Notes: generated by a model from the letters alone, not told the origin. Positions 34,365-47,339 are shown, numbered from the stretch's first letter. The stretch: DNA of 64,000 nucleotides from Salticus scenicus (GCA_963930645.1 OZ005662.1:101602436-101666435); one strand, 5' to 3'. Program-made: numbers and translations.

Positions 34365-34430
34365 CTTTAGGTAGCATGGAACCGAAGACCTCGAGAACGT
34401 AGCCTCTAACGCTACCAAAACGCCATGGGA
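34365..34430 (-). mobile_element. Possible tRNA-derived SINE head
   Basis: On the minus strand, CATGGCGTTTTGGTAGCGTT and, about 35 bases later, GAGGTCTTCGGTTCC resemble box A and box B at roughly tRNA spacing. No full cloverleaf can be drawn. Confidence 0.3.
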
Positions 34431-36778
34431 GCGTTGATTCGCAGACTAAATGACTTGTATTTATGAAAAATTTGTGAATAAATGCTTTGTTTTGAAAGCG
34501 GTTTGGCTAGTGCGCGCTGCTTCTTTGACATGCTGTTAACGTCACAGTATACTATATTTCAGCGCAATTTCGTCCCAAACTGAATTTGCATGTCCTGAAC
34601 TTTCCGTGTGAGTCGATGATGCTCTAAAACTTTGTAAATCACTTTTTTTTGCCGTATCAGATGTTGTTTTTGAAATGAGAATGCTAACTACATCAATTTT
34701 CACCAAGTGGTGCCGTGAGCGTTCTTATTTAGTAGCGCAAAATTACTGTCTTAACTAGATACTATTTTCATTACTATGGCTGCAACCATTCATCAGTTAA
34801 AAGGTTGGGAACAGACTTTAGCTGAAAGCCTATATGTCTGTGTCTGTTTTCTTATTATTTGTTCAGCAATAAAATTTTAAGTAATGCTGCAATTTCTATA
34901 CTTTAAAAGAAAAAGTGTTTGTCTGTCTGTTTTTATCATTTTTTGAATGTCTTTGGATTATCTAACTTTAACGGAAACACCAATTTTGAAATTATTTTGT
35001 TTTTGGAAGGTCTTGGTCTAAGAAAGATCCCATTATAAAATCATTAAGATGTAAATAGAAAATATCTGTCTTTATTATTATTATTATTACTTTTATTATT
35101 ATTTATTTAAATAAAATAAAATAATGTAAAAAGTGCAATTTAATGGAAAAGTTACATCATAATCGCAACAATGTATCCACGTACCACTGTAAAGAAAATA
35201 AAATTTTACCCATGGTTTGCATTTTGAAAGATTAGTACATTGATTCAAATAATAAATTAAACGTACAAAATGTATTGATTTACTTTCAGAAATTTATAAT
35301 AAAAATTTATTTCAGTATAATGTATAATAATTGTTATCATCTCAGAAAATAAAGTTTGATTAACTAGAATTCATTTATCAACTAGAATTTATTTGTAAAA
35401 TGAAGATTAAATAACATAAAGTACGTTCTATTTAAAAAATAAATTCATTTTGTTTCTAATCGACATACGTCAAAAGAAAATAATAATAACAATAAATTAA
35501 ATATGTTAAAATCAAGTACGTTAAGGATATTAAATACACAAATAAATAAATAGGCATATAGCTATAAAATTTAAATCAAGGGATTGCGATAGTATTTTTA
35601 ATTTTCTAGAGACGATTGAGTTTCAAATTATAGCCAGTTGTTTGATGAACCAGAAGTTGCAGAAATAAATAAATTTGGAAAAGTATGCGTAAACATCGAG
35701 CGTTCTGCGGGCGCAGACATCACATCCTAGATATATGAAACAATCTAGGAAGCACTGGTGCAAACCAAATAGTATATAGTAATCCTTTATACACTATTCG
35801 GTCAAATAATTCCATTCATTTAAAATAATTAATTTTAATAGAAGTTAAGCATGTACTCTTTATACTAGAAATAGTAAAGAGTGTGTGAGTGCCGAAGCTG
35901 TAGACAAATGGCAGCACCACACAGTTCAGTGACTTTTTGATTTTGTTTCCACTGCTGCGTGGACGGATTGTTTTCCAGTCTTCTACTGCGCAGGAAATAT
36001 ATTCAATCAAAATTTAAAAAATGTGGAGGAAAAACCTTGGGCTTATTATTTAACACCTAACAGTTTTTTTTTTCTTTTTCTTTTTTTTTTTTTTTCGCTT
36101 TATATTTTAACTCACACCAATATTACTGCATGATAATATTCATGTTACTTAATCTTTGAATAGACATGTTGTTTTGTCGAAAATTAATCCAAAGAAATAC
36201 TTTTAAAAAATGCCGGTGTCAGTTTATATAAACTGAATAAAGTAATACCCGTACGCTACACTGTAAGGGCAAAACAGTCAAGGGGTTAAGTAGCGTTTCG
36301 TATTTACAGCCTAAAATTAGACAATTCATTCTGCATAATTCCTATGATTAATTCAAGCAGAGATGTGCTCTGCATAGGATGGAAATTAGATCATTCAAAT
36401 AAAATTCTGTAATAAAAATAATAAACATAACTATAGTTAGGATTTATAGCTTTTTGTGGGTGGTCGGGAGTTATTCTTCGTGCGGAAATCTGGATAAATC
36501 CTTTTAAAAGGAATAGTATTTAAATATTGAGATTAACAGTTGAGAAATTTCTTAGTAATTTAAATGGAAGTTAGGACTTTGAAAGCCATCTATTTAAAGC
36601 GTTTAATCGTTTAACTCATAATCAAATTAATTTCGTTTCGGGTTTGAAATAACTCCGGAAATCGACGGTTTTTCAGCTACTTTGATATCAACATCTATAG
36701 GATATAAGATATTTTAAGTAGTTATTGTTTCTTATGGGGAAAAAAAAAAAAAGCTCGGAATAAGGAATTAAGTATTAC

Positions 36779-37286
36779 CTGCAAGTCCTTTCAGATTTGA
36801 CGTTTGACACCGTTTAATCTCATGTAACTCTGCCTTTTCCGATTTTATGGTAATTTCCTTTTCCTCTTGATTGTCTGGAAGTTTCAGAACACAAACAATA
36901 GTCAGATTTCCTGATGGCAACATTTCAGATTGATTTTCTTTTAAGACAGATATCCTGTAAAGTTTTCCATTCTTATCAAAAGTATCCAGTACCACATTAT
37001 CACGAACAGCATACTCTATCAATTCGCCATCAGCTCTTTTAATGTGTAATTCATAACTCATGCGGCATTTTGATTTCGTTGTATTCAGAAGAAACAATGC
37101 GAAACATCTCCCTTCATCGAAGGCTGGGTAGATGAGTAAATGGAAAGAGACATTGTTGAAATCAAAGGAAGGACTTGTATAAGAATCCAAATCGTTTGAA
37201 GATTTTGAAGATAGAAATAAAAAATCGGAAATCGTCCACTCAACTTTCGATATGTTCAATCTACCAGTGATTCCGCGGAACGTCAT
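36779..37286 (-). CDS. MATH-BTB protein, MATH-domain exon
   Basis: Starts at ATG 37284-37286 (MTFRGITGRLNISKVEWTIS) and runs to the phase-1 donor at 36779/36778 (CTT GCA G|GTAAT). The 169 codons form a MATH/TRAF-like beta sandwich: KVEWTISDFLF as strand 1, SPSFDFNNVSFHLLIYP, a CFALFLLN strand, CRMSYELHIKRADGEL, and TIVCVLKLPDN at the end. In SPOP-like adaptors this domain binds substrates. Translated further the frame meets a stop two codons into the intron, so splicing to the BTB exon at 27360 is needed. Just upstream of the ATG the minus strand reads AATTTTTTTAAAG|CATG, a possible acceptor, so the ATG may open the second exon behind a 5' UTR exon at about 38.4 kb. Start choice: the only Met before the MATH strand. 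Confidence 0.87.
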
Positions 37287-37289
37287 GCT

Positions 37290-38400
37290 TTAAAAAAATT
37301 CCAGATAAAACGATAAAATTATATGTCAGCAGTGAAATAAAATGAAATCCATGATTAGGTACAGAAAGACTGCAGACCTAAGAAATAAAGAGAAAAGATA
37401 TTGTTTTTTTTTTTCTAAAAAAATGAAAATTGAAAATTTATTTAAAAGAATTTTTTAATGAATTTTAAAAAGATACTTTATACGGTTAGCTAGAATTAAC
37501 CGCGTTCCCTGTAAAAAGCTCGAAAAACCTCAAAATAAACAAGAAATTAAGAAAGAAACAGGTACTTTTTGCATAGAATATGAAAATTTTTCCAACTGTA
37601 TTTATCTATTAACATAATAAAAACGATAGAGAAAGGTGGCGTAAAAATGATCTGCTTGAGTAAAATAACATGACTGTTTAAATAAAATTTTGGCCCTTTG
37701 CAATTTTGCTTTAGATGATATTTTGCATTATAAACATACTTTAATAATATTTTAAAGTTAAAAAGAGTAATAATAATAAAAAAAAGATTTTGGAAAAAGG
37801 ATCCAAAGGATTATTTTACCCTCACCAAAGGACAAAATGATCTTTCACTTATTTTTTTTTTTTTTTTTTTTTTTTTTCATTTTGTCTGCGAAATAATGGA
37901 TATAAAAGTAATTATGATAAGACATAATAAAATGAAATAAGATTTACAATTAAATTTCATACATAATTTATTTTATGAAATAATAAAAATAAAAATGTGT
38001 CAAATATCTTAAAAAAAAAAAAAAGAAAAGAAAAAAGAAATTGAAATGTTTGAATATTATGAATTAAATAATACCTATTTCCGCTACATCTGATGGAAAT
38101 AATGCATTCATAACGATCCGGATAATACATACAAAACTCTTCACATAATGAATAATTTTACTAAACCACATAGCCATCCCGTTTAGATTATAGAATTTTA
38201 TTATGTAAACCAAGTCATATTTTCGTACATGAAAGACTGTGTATCTAAATAAATAGGAAAGTTAGTACTTAACTTATAACAGATTTTATAAAGCCTAATT
38301 TTTCAAAAAGTTCCATTTAGACGCGTAGCACTGCAATCACTTGAATGCCGCCATTGCTTCTTCTTGATTTGGTACAACTAGTTTATGTGTTAATCGGTAC
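37290..38400. other. Probable 5' intron or upstream region of the MATH-BTB gene
   Basis: AT-rich with poly-A/T runs and no coding signal. A TATAAAG on the minus strand (37476-37482) lies about 190 bp before the ATG and is an alternative promoter candidate. Confidence 0.4.
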
Positions 38401-38404
38401 ATAC

Positions 38405-38475
38405 CTGGGTCTCTAGAACGAGCCCATCGGAAAGAATTCGACGCGAAAACATTTCGCTAGCGGAATCTTCGGCTT
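38405..38475 (-). other. Candidate 5' exon of the MATH-BTB gene
   Basis: On the minus strand this CpG-bearing stretch ends in CTAGAGACCCAG|GTATGTACC, an excellent 5' splice site (exon end 38405). It follows a TATA box by about 26-30 bp. Joined to the acceptor at 37287 its longest ATG frame would be out of phase with the MATH frame, so it is best read as 5' UTR with short upstream ORFs. Confidence 0.45.
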
Positions 38476-38500
38476 CCAACCCAAATCATTCCGACATGCA

Positions 38501-38507
38501 TTTTATA
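38501..38507 (-). promoter_or_regulatory. TATA box on the minus strand
   Basis: GGGTATAAAATGCATG on the minus strand. The surrounding 38390-38640 is clearly richer in G, C and CpG than the neighbourhood. It would place transcription start near 38475, just before the candidate 5' exon. Confidence 0.45.
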
Positions 38508-38584
38508 CCCTAGAACCACCTTATCGGAAAGGTGAATAGAAATTTCTTCCAAAGCACCCAAACTGCTTTCGAAATTGGTTTAAG

Positions 38585-38660
38585 TTGACCAATCACAGAC
38601 AAGGATGATTTCATTCTCCCCCGAGATTCCACTTGGATTTTTCAGATAAACAAAGATGGC
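38585..38660 (+). promoter_or_regulatory. CCAAT box and AAGATGGCTGCC element
   Basis: GACCAATCAC (about 38588-38597) fits an NF-Y site. About 60 bp downstream, ACAAAGATGGCTGCC resembles YY1-type start-site elements found at many promoters. Together with the minus-strand TATA box this may be a divergent promoter. Confidence 0.35.
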
Positions 38661-38907
38661 TGCCTCTCCTTGCGAAAGTGTAAACGTGTGTTTCTATTTT
38701 ATTTAATAAGAGAAGAGTATTTAGCTTCATTTTTTTTAATAAATAACGTACGTATTTTCTATATAGTAAAACAGTGTTATTATCGAAATTCAATCTTTGC
38801 CAGTTGCAAGCACTTTAAGGCCGTGCAAGTAAATGACTTTCCGCCTTAAAAGTGTTAGTTGCTAGCATTTATTTCTTTACACAATTACGAATGAGGAATT
38901 ATTTACT

Positions 38908-38937
38908 ATGGATAAAAAAATGTTGGAGGCAATACAG
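38908..38937 (+). CDS. Very tentative first coding exon of a plus-strand gene
   Basis: ATG GAT AAA AAA ATG TTG GAG GCA ATA CAG is followed directly by GTAATATG, a fair donor, and preceded by a few hundred bases of CCAAT-containing sequence. It would encode only ten residues (MDKKMLEAIQ). No downstream exon was identified. The evidence is the promoter context and the ATG-to-donor arrangement alone. Confidence 0.18.
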
Positions 38938-38939
38938 GT

Positions 38940-40690
38940 AATATGTTTTTACTTTGTCCATATAAACATTAACATCATCATTTTTTTAATTTCCTTAATT
39001 ATTATTTATTTTATTTTATTTTTTTATTTTTGTACATGTATTATTATAATTGATTTATTGTATTAACATGTCTTAAAGCAAACGTAATAGTATATATTTT
39101 TGTTTTCATTTTACTTTTCAAAGAATTTATCATGCTGTCAGTCCCCAAAGAAAAAAAAAAATTCTGCAAATCCCCCCCCCCCCCCTTCAAAAAAAGAAAG
39201 AAAGGATTTTAAAATTTTGCAATTTTTAAAAGATTTAATATCAGAGTTTTTCGAATAATAATTTTTGGAGTATTTAACTGTAGAAAGCAAATAAAAAACT
39301 GCAATTTGATGATAATATTATTTCTTAATCTAAGGGGAAAATGAAATAGTTGACAGCTATGAAATATTAATGTTGTGTAAGTTGTTTCTAGTTTAAAATT
39401 TTTATGATTATACAAAATGATGTGTTTACATTTGTATTTCTCGAAAGCAGTGAAATAATTTATCTCAATCGATATATTTGTTTCTGAAAACTTTACTAAT
39501 TCTTGTAATTATTATTTTATGTAAAGTCTTTTGAACTTGTTGGGAGCACTTACTTTTCATTCAGTGCTTTTGTGATGCAATTTTATATTAAAATATGGTG
39601 TATCATTCACTTATCTGTACGCAAATTTGGTGTTTTCGATTTATATTATTAATCTATTCTAAAGCTTTAGATAACTATAAATTTAAATGCATTGCATATT
39701 TTAAAAAATATATAAAAGCAATTGATATTAAAATATTGTTTATTTAAGAGATATTTTTTAAATCAATTATATAATTGAATACTTATCAGTTTCTTCTTTC
39801 TTTTTTTCTTTTTGTAATTTGCATGCTTGTATGTACTGTTTCTAGAATTTCTTTTAGAATTTACAATATACCATAAAATATACTGTATAATTTTAAACCC
39901 TTAAGCATCGTAAAAAATTATCTCTCTTGAAAGTTAGAAAAAGTAAAACAGTCTTTTAAAATTAATTTTCATTTTGTAAGTGAGTTTATATAATATGTCT
40001 AATTTAGATTTTTAAAATAATAATAATAATTAATATTATTCTTTTTTTAATTTGCTCACTTTTCCCTCACTAAGAAATGATATTCTTATTAGATTCTATT
40101 ATACAGCTACTTACAAATGAAATTTTGCAAGTGAATATAAAATTGACGTGTTGTATCTCAAACTTACATAATTCAATTATAATAAAATTTACAAAGGAAA
40201 AATTTAGTTCCAGGGAAATAAATCTTTATCATAATTTCCTATAAGCTTTATTAATGTTTTATATACTGGGACTTACATCATTCATAGATATACTTTAAAT
40301 AAGACTTTTAGTTTAAAATACGTATAATTGCAGTTTTCCTTAAACTTAATTTTTAATAACATTAAATATTAATGCTTGTTAGTCTTAATAGAAATATTAT
40401 TAATATTATACATGATTAATATGAATTTTAATTACCGAAAAAATATATAGGTATTTATTGTAATTTTCATTAAATTTAATTACTTTTCAATAACTTTAAG
40501 TATTAAAAAATGTTATTCTTCATACTTTTTAAATAAAAATTTTAGTTACCTGTATATATATAACAATTTTCATTTAACTTAATTTTTAAGATTTAAATAT
40601 ATTTAAAACTTGTTCTTTCATTTTCTTGAATAACACCTAATGCCAAGATAGACGCCATTGGAACTGTTAATTGTTTATCTCACGACGATT
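38940..40690. other. AT-rich non-coding stretch
   Basis: Long run of A/T-rich sequence with a C-run at about 39173-39185. No gene or repeat structure recognised. Confidence 0.4.
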
Positions 40691-40870
40691 TCACTCGGAA
40701 AAGACCTGTCGAAATTTCAGAAAACGATTCCGCCGGACAATTGCGATAATGAAAGCAATTCGATGAGTTCGTTCTAGCGAAATAAGAAAGGCTATCGGAA
40801 TGTGACGTCACATCGGAGAAATTCCTATAACGAGTGCATTTCGATAAGCTCTTTCTAGATCCCCTGTTTC
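40690..40870. promoter_or_regulatory. CpG-containing promoter-like block with CRE palindrome
   Basis: Contains the perfect palindrome TGTGACGTCACA (40801-40812) with a full CRE/ATF site. It also has two versions of TTCGATRAGYTCKTTCTAG (about 40758 and 40837) that match the minus-strand candidate 5' exon at 38405-38440 (CCGATGGGCTCGTTCTAG). It looks like a diverged copy of that promoter/exon, without a splice donor. Confidence 0.4.
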
Positions 40871-40877
40871 GAAAAGG

Positions 40878-40908
<31 letters not shown>

Positions 40909-41564
40909 GTGTGGATCATTTTGCCCGCTAAGATCATTTTTGTCTACCTTCCGCTACAAATACTTTTTGACAGCAATGAAAAATGTAAAGCCCGCACAAT
41001 CCAGACAAAAAATTCACATTCATTAATTTCCCGTAATGTTTAGTTAAACTCCTGCATTGCCTTGTTGTTAACGAATATTATAAAGGAAAATATCATTAAT
41101 ACTTGAATTGCAACAGTTAATTGTCACAAATTATATTCAATAAAATGTTTCTTTAGATAGCCTCCTAGATAGAGGAAAAGCTCCCGTCGAGCATGCGTAG
41201 AAAACTTCCTTAACATCACTTTATTTGGCCATTACTTGCTCTTTTGGGGAGTTTTATTAATTAGGAAAAAGCATGTTTGTTTACAAATTATTCCGACTAG
41301 AAGTCGGCGGGCTTCTAAACTCTCTTTTAGGGCCAATTTAATGTGAATTTTACTGAACTGAAAGGATAGTTAATCACTATTCTTAATTTTTTATTGAAGG
41401 GGATTTAGAAACGTTTATGTATATTTAAGTATAAAGGGCATTAGAGGTAAATTTTTTCATACGTGCACCTTTTTTATACGTACGCCTGCTTCGCTTACAT
41501 AAAAACTAAAAAAAAAAAAAAAAAAAAAAAAATCACAGACTACCCTTATTTCAAACTGCATTAA

Positions 41565-41930
41565 TCTCAAATATATATGAAATTATATATTGTAGCAATT
41601 AGTAATACGCACGTCTGTGCGCTTCGTGTACACGAAAAAAATCACGAAATGCCCCATCTCAAAATACATGATTCTCAAATATGCATGAAATTACATATTG
41701 TAGCAATTAGTAATATGCACGCCTGTACGCTTCGCGTACATGAAAACAAAGAAAAAAAATCAGAGAATATCCTATCCTACCTAATGCATGAATCTTAAAA
41801 ATGCATGAAATTACATATTGCAGACATGAAAACTAAAAAAAATATCACAGAAATAGCCCTTCCTCAAATTGCATGAATCTCAAATAAGCATGAAATTACA
41901 TATTGTAGCAATTAGTAATTTTATACATAC
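41565..41930 (+). repeat. Tandem repeat, about 110 bp x 3-4
   Basis: Units share ATGAAATTACATATTGTAGC, AATTAGTAATATGCACG, CTGTGCGCTTCGCGTACA and TGCATGAATCTCAAAT. One unit has lost the middle. Apparent ORFs across it are repeat readings. Confidence 0.8.
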
Positions 41931-42339
41931 TATTTCAATGTATAAATTTATAATATAAGTTAGTAAGTTATAAGTATTAAGGTATAAATTAGTAATTTAC
42001 AAGGAATTAGTTTGTAATAAATCTTAAAAAGTAAAAACTTTGAAAAAAAAAAAAGTACTTCGAACTTCAATGGAATTTAAAAATGGCGCTGCTAGTGAAA
42101 AGCAAAGCAAGCAAAAGTCGGAGGAAAATCACTCGTCAGGGTTATTGGGCGTTTCGGTGAAATCGTCGCCAAAAATTTGCCAAATGAAAAGAAGGCCAGA
42201 TCAGTGAGCATATGCGGTGAAAGCTCAGGTGGAGAGTTTTCCTCCATATAGCTTTTAGTGTTTCTTTAACAATAATAACAACAATTATCATTATTGTTGA
42301 GTAAACGTCTTATTTTAAATTTGAAAACAAGTCCTTCCG

Positions 42340-42717
42340 GCTTATTCGGAAGGGTAGGTTGATTTCTTTTTCCTTATCAAGTAGCCGTCATTATGTTTCA
42401 AAATGGAGGCTACAAATTATTAATGCACTTGGTAGAAATATTGATGTAGGCTATGCACATATGGAGTTTTAAGCAAATCGGTTCATAAATACATTTTTAT
42501 GTGAATTTAAAATTTTCAAGAAGCCGGCGCCTGGTAACAAAATGGCGGGTTAAGTTGACAAATATATGAAATGTATTTGTGAGATAAGTCTACTGTACAC
42601 ATATAGTTCGAATTAATTCAAAATCTCAAAAGTCATCGTGTTGAAAAATTAGGTGGCAAACACTCCGATCAAAATGGCAGAGAAAGTTGCTCATCTAAGA
42701 TATCGTTGCAAATTTGA

Positions 42718-42757
<40 letters not shown>

Positions 42758-45125
42758 TTTTTCTTTTTGTAGAAATTCTTTCAAAGAGGCTTAGTAAGTT
42801 GATAAAAGGTTAGTTTTCTGAATTTCTAGTTTGTTTTAGCATTAAAATAGCCTAAGTTTTCCTTAAAAAACGCATTAAAAAGTAACTCAGGTAATAGATT
42901 TGGAACCAAATTTGGCGACTTTTCCCCTATGGCGACTTTTTTGGCGACTTTTGGCGAGAAAATACTTATTATCGATATACCAAAGATGGACGCAATAACG
43001 TGATTGGTTCACGAGTTGCGATAATTTTCTAGATTTTTGTTGTTTGAATGATAAATCCAATTTTCAACTTTGATTTGAATTAATTAAATATTTCTAAAGT
43101 TACCGTGATAAAAAAATTTCAAGTGCCTGCCACTTGGAAACAATACAGTGGAACAAGTTGCACAGCAAACACATCTAAAATATTTGAAGCATAGGTTCAC
43201 TGTCCAACTGTGGCTTAAATCAGTGCCGTGTTTCAAAATTTATTATTATGACAAATTTTCAATTAGCAGTCTAAGTGGCTGCGACTTGGAAACAAAATGG
43301 CAAAACAACTTGCCCATCGAAATCATCCAGTATATTTGTATAAGTTCATTGTACAGTTCTAGTTTAAATTAAATCAGTATTTCAAAAATTATCGTCATAA
43401 GAATTTTTCAGGTGGCACTACTTGTAAAAAAAAGCGGAGTGAGATGCCCAGCGAACTTATCTGAGATATCTGAATGATAAATCCACTACCCGAATTTGAT
43501 GCGAATTGATTCTGTATTACTAAATTTACCATAATGACAAATTTTCAAGTGGCCGCCACTTGGAAATAAAATTGCTGACGAAATCACCAAGTGAACTTAT
43601 CCTAGATATTTGAACCATAAGTTCACTATCTTACTTTTATTTGAATCAGTTTAGTATTTTAAAAGCTATCGTGATGGCATATTTTCAAGTGGCAGTGTGA
43701 TTTCAAGTGGCTGGAACTTAGAAACAAGATGTCGGGATAAGTTGCCCAATGAAAACATTCAAGATAATTATATAATAATATCACTGCCCAAATTTAGTTC
43801 GATTTGGAGTATTATTTCAAAAATTATCGTGATTTAAATTTTGAAGTGGGAGCTTGATTTCAAGTGGCCCCGCTTAACTTAAGATATCTGCCACTTTATT
43901 AAAAATGGCGGATATAGTTTATTAATAAACTTCATTGAGATCCTTACGTATTATGTATGAACATCAAAATTCAAACAATTTCAGACTACGCTTTTTACAA
44001 TTTAAATTTGAAATTTTCAAGCGGTCTCCACTTGAAAACAAAATTTCGGAGCAACTTGGTTAACAAACTCATCTAAGATATTTATAAGATAAGTTAAGAC
44101 ACTGTTGAAATTTGGTTCCATTTGAAGTATTATTTCGGAAGTTGTCATGGTTTTAAATTTTCAAGTGGTGGCCTGATTTCAAGTGGTCCCGCTTAACTTA
44201 AGATATTCGTCACTTTATCAAAAATGGCGAATAAAGTTCATTAATAAAGTTATTTGAGACACTTGTACAATCCATGTATACATAAAAAAAAAAAAAAAAT
44301 CGGAATATGCTTTTTACAATTTGAATTTGAAATTTTCAAGTGGAGATCACTTGAAAACAAAATGGCGGAGCAACTTGGTTCACAAATTCATCTAAGTTAT
44401 TTATAAGATAAGTTAAGACACTGTCCAAATTTGGTTCGATTTGGAGTATTATTTCAGAAGTTATTGTGATTTTAAATTTTCAAGTGGTGGCGTGATTTCA
44501 AGCGGCCCCGCTTAACTTAAGATATCTACCACTTTATTAAAAATGACGGATAAATTTCATTAATAAACATCATTGAGACCCTTATGTGGTCTATATTTGC
44601 ATCAAATTTCAAACAAATTCGGAATAAGCTTTTTACAATTTGAATTTGAAATTTTCAAGTGGAGACCACTTGAAAACAAAATGGCGGAGCAACATGGTTA
44701 ATAAACTCATCTAAGATATTTATAAGATAAGTTAAGACACTGTCTAAATTTGGTTCGATTTGGAATATTATTTCGGAAGTTATAGTGATTTTAAATTTTT
44801 AAGTGGTGGCGTGATTTCAAGTGGCCCCGCTTAACTTAAGATATCTACCACTTTATTAAAAATGACGGATAAATTTCATTAATAATCTTCATTGAGACCC
44901 TTATGTGGCCTGTATTTATATCAAAATTCAAGGAAATCTTGCTTTAAATACGCTTTTTACAATGTCGGTTTGAAATTTTCAAGTGGCTGCCACTTGAAAA
45001 CAAAAAGTCGGAGCAACTTGGTTAACGAACTCATCCAAGATATTTATAAGATTAGTTCACTGTCCAAATTTGGTTCGATTTGCAGAATTATTTCGGGAGT
45101 TATCGTGATGACAAAATTTTCATTA
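42340..45125 (+). repeat. Satellite-like array, about 320 bp units with ATGGCGG boxes
   Basis: The right half is a clear tandem array: GGAGCAACTTGGTTAAC recurs near 44050, 44368, 44688 and 45010, a period of 318-323 bp. Each unit holds AAATTTTCAAGTGG in two places, CGTGATTTCAAGTGG, CCCCGCTTAACTTAAGATAT and AAAATGGCGGA. The left half (42440-44000) uses the same phrases in shorter, more diverged, partly half-length units. An (AT)n tract lies at 42720-42750. No ORFs of note. Confidence 0.85.
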
Positions 45126-45129
45126 TAGA

Positions 45130-47330
45130 TAGATAGATATAGATAAACGAAGTGATTGCAATAGGTCGATTTCTAAAAAAATCAACCTAAAAGAAAAAAA
45201 AAAAAAAAAAAAAAAGTAAATTCTTTATATCCTGAGCACTATTAAAAAGCTGTAAAGTCTTAAAAGAAATACCTCTCTTAGATTATAATGGATCTGAATT
45301 ATTTTGAGAATCGCTGTACAGGAGTTAATTGTACTCGTTGTATATGATTTTCAACAGAGTACAATCAGCAGAAAAGCTGAAAATGCTGAATAACTTGTAT
45401 CACTTTTAAGGAATTCTAAAAACATGCGATAACTCAAACAGATAGACAAACACACAAATCGAAGTCCTTTTTTTTTTTTTGTGTGTTATTTTCGAAATGT
45501 TTAAAAATTGCAGTTAAAAATACACTTCGAGAAATTTTCACACGTATATACTAATTATTCTAAAAAGTTTCGTGTAATGCTGTATACTGTTCCAATCATA
45601 CTAAACCCATCATATAAACTATATTTTATAGAAAACAAAATCTTTCATTTCTTAAATTATGTATGATCCACAAAAATTCTTCAAAAGGTTTCTTGGTTTT
45701 TTTTATGACTAAATCTAATTTTTAATTAATATGTAGAATGTATTCAACTTTATTCAAAACATTGAAATTAGAACCTTACACAGGATCTTTTAGAACTCTT
45801 GGTAAAAAAATTAAAGTGTTTTAGAACACATCTGATCGAGCAATTTTTGTCAGACAAAGCACGGTCGCAATGCAAGTAGTGAACCGTTAGATGACGTTTC
45901 AGATTGAATACAATTATCCTCAGCAAATGAACCTAAGTTTATTCTGTTGAACCTAACTATTATTCTGTTGTACACGAGGAATTTTTTAATTTTAAGAATT
46001 TTCATGTATGGACATCTGGTCACCGCATGCCACACATCCACATTTGTTTGCGATTTCACCGTGAAATTTTGATTGCTAAATAAACAGGGCTGAAATTCTC
46101 AGTGATCATTTTATTGGCTCAGAGCTTTTATCAATCCGACTGGATGTCCAAACATGCTTCTTATTTTTTCAAGAAGTGTTACCACAGTTGTTGTAACATT
46201 TCCTTCTGAACATTAAAGTACGTATGTGGTTCCAACACGAAGAAGCACCGCTTCCTTTTAGCGCGGATGTGCATCAAAACTGTTACATTCACAGGACGTT
46301 GGACTGGTCTTTGTGGTCCCATAATTTGAGCGCCCTGTTCTCCTGATCTCTCTTTTCTTGATTTTTTCTTATGTGGCAGTATGAAGAGTATTACCTACCA
46401 TAGTCTCGTAGGACCTGAATAACAGCAGCTTGCAAGGATTGCTGTTACGTCTGGCGTTGCACTCTTTTGAGCATTTTCTGTATTAGTCTGCATTCTGCAA
46501 TTTATGAAATTGAAACGCATTTCGAGCTTACTACTCATTACTCTTACGAACTGTTTTTGTAACTTTGTGCATTCTGCAATTTTTTAGTGAGAATTCAGAA
46601 ACACCCTGTATTTTTGAATTAACAATTACTTTTCCTTGCTATTAGAAAAATTATTCAACAAAATGAAACGAAGAATTTTATCCTTAATCCTCTATCTACC
46701 GAGGGAAATTTATGAGATTCGCGCCAAAGTTCCACTGTTTTCTGTGAACTCTGAAATGCGTAAATCTTTCAAAAATATGGTCAAGATCACTTTCAAATTT
46801 ATTTCATTACACTATCAAACTGTGTCAGTAATTTCACCGGTAGCAATTCAGTACAAAGGATTGTACTTCGTAAAAACGTATATATACGCCTGGGGCAGTT
46901 AAGAGGTTAATGCTTATCCATTTGGAATAACTGCATAGTAAAGGTGGACTTTCCTGAATTCTTCATTATATATTTGTTCTTATTAATTTCTATTATAGGA
47001 CATATTATATTCATGTTAAGAGAAAATAATCAAGCCAATCACCCGAAGCGGTCGTAGACTGAATCGCAAAAACTTCTAGGCTACCCTCCCTCGCTTTGAT
47101 ACATTTATTATAGCCTAATTAATTAATTAATTTTGTTTAGCTGTAGTTTCGCTTTTTGGTTTTTATGCAACTGCATACTAATCAATAATCCCCATAAAGT
47201 ATAAGATTATGTAAAATATTCTCACATTCTATTATCTTTGATATATAACTTACGACGATTTGGTTCTGAAATTTGCATAGCAATATTATAAATGATATTT
47301 TACAACTAATAGAACTTACTCACTGTGAAA
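45130..47330. other. Intergenic, nothing certain
   Basis: No coding region recognised. The part 46010-46520 is less AT-rich and could be an old gene or element remnant, but no conserved domain reads through it. Confidence 0.35.
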
Positions 47331-47339
47331 ATGATCTTC

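Larger units (their letters stand above)
27361..36778 (-). other. 9.4 kb intron of the MATH-BTB gene
   Basis: Bounded on the minus strand by donor CAG|GTAATAC (exon end 36779) and acceptor TATTTTAG (27361) in matching phase. It is filled with transposons (listed separately), homopolymers and AT-rich sequence. The stretches 33140-33720 and 34440-36770 hold nothing further that I recognise apart from A/T runs. Confidence 0.75.

Noticed and set aside
46683..46906. TTAA-flanked segment with CCTCT ends resembling a piggyBac MITE
   Set aside because: The ends match over only a few bases and no second copy was seen.
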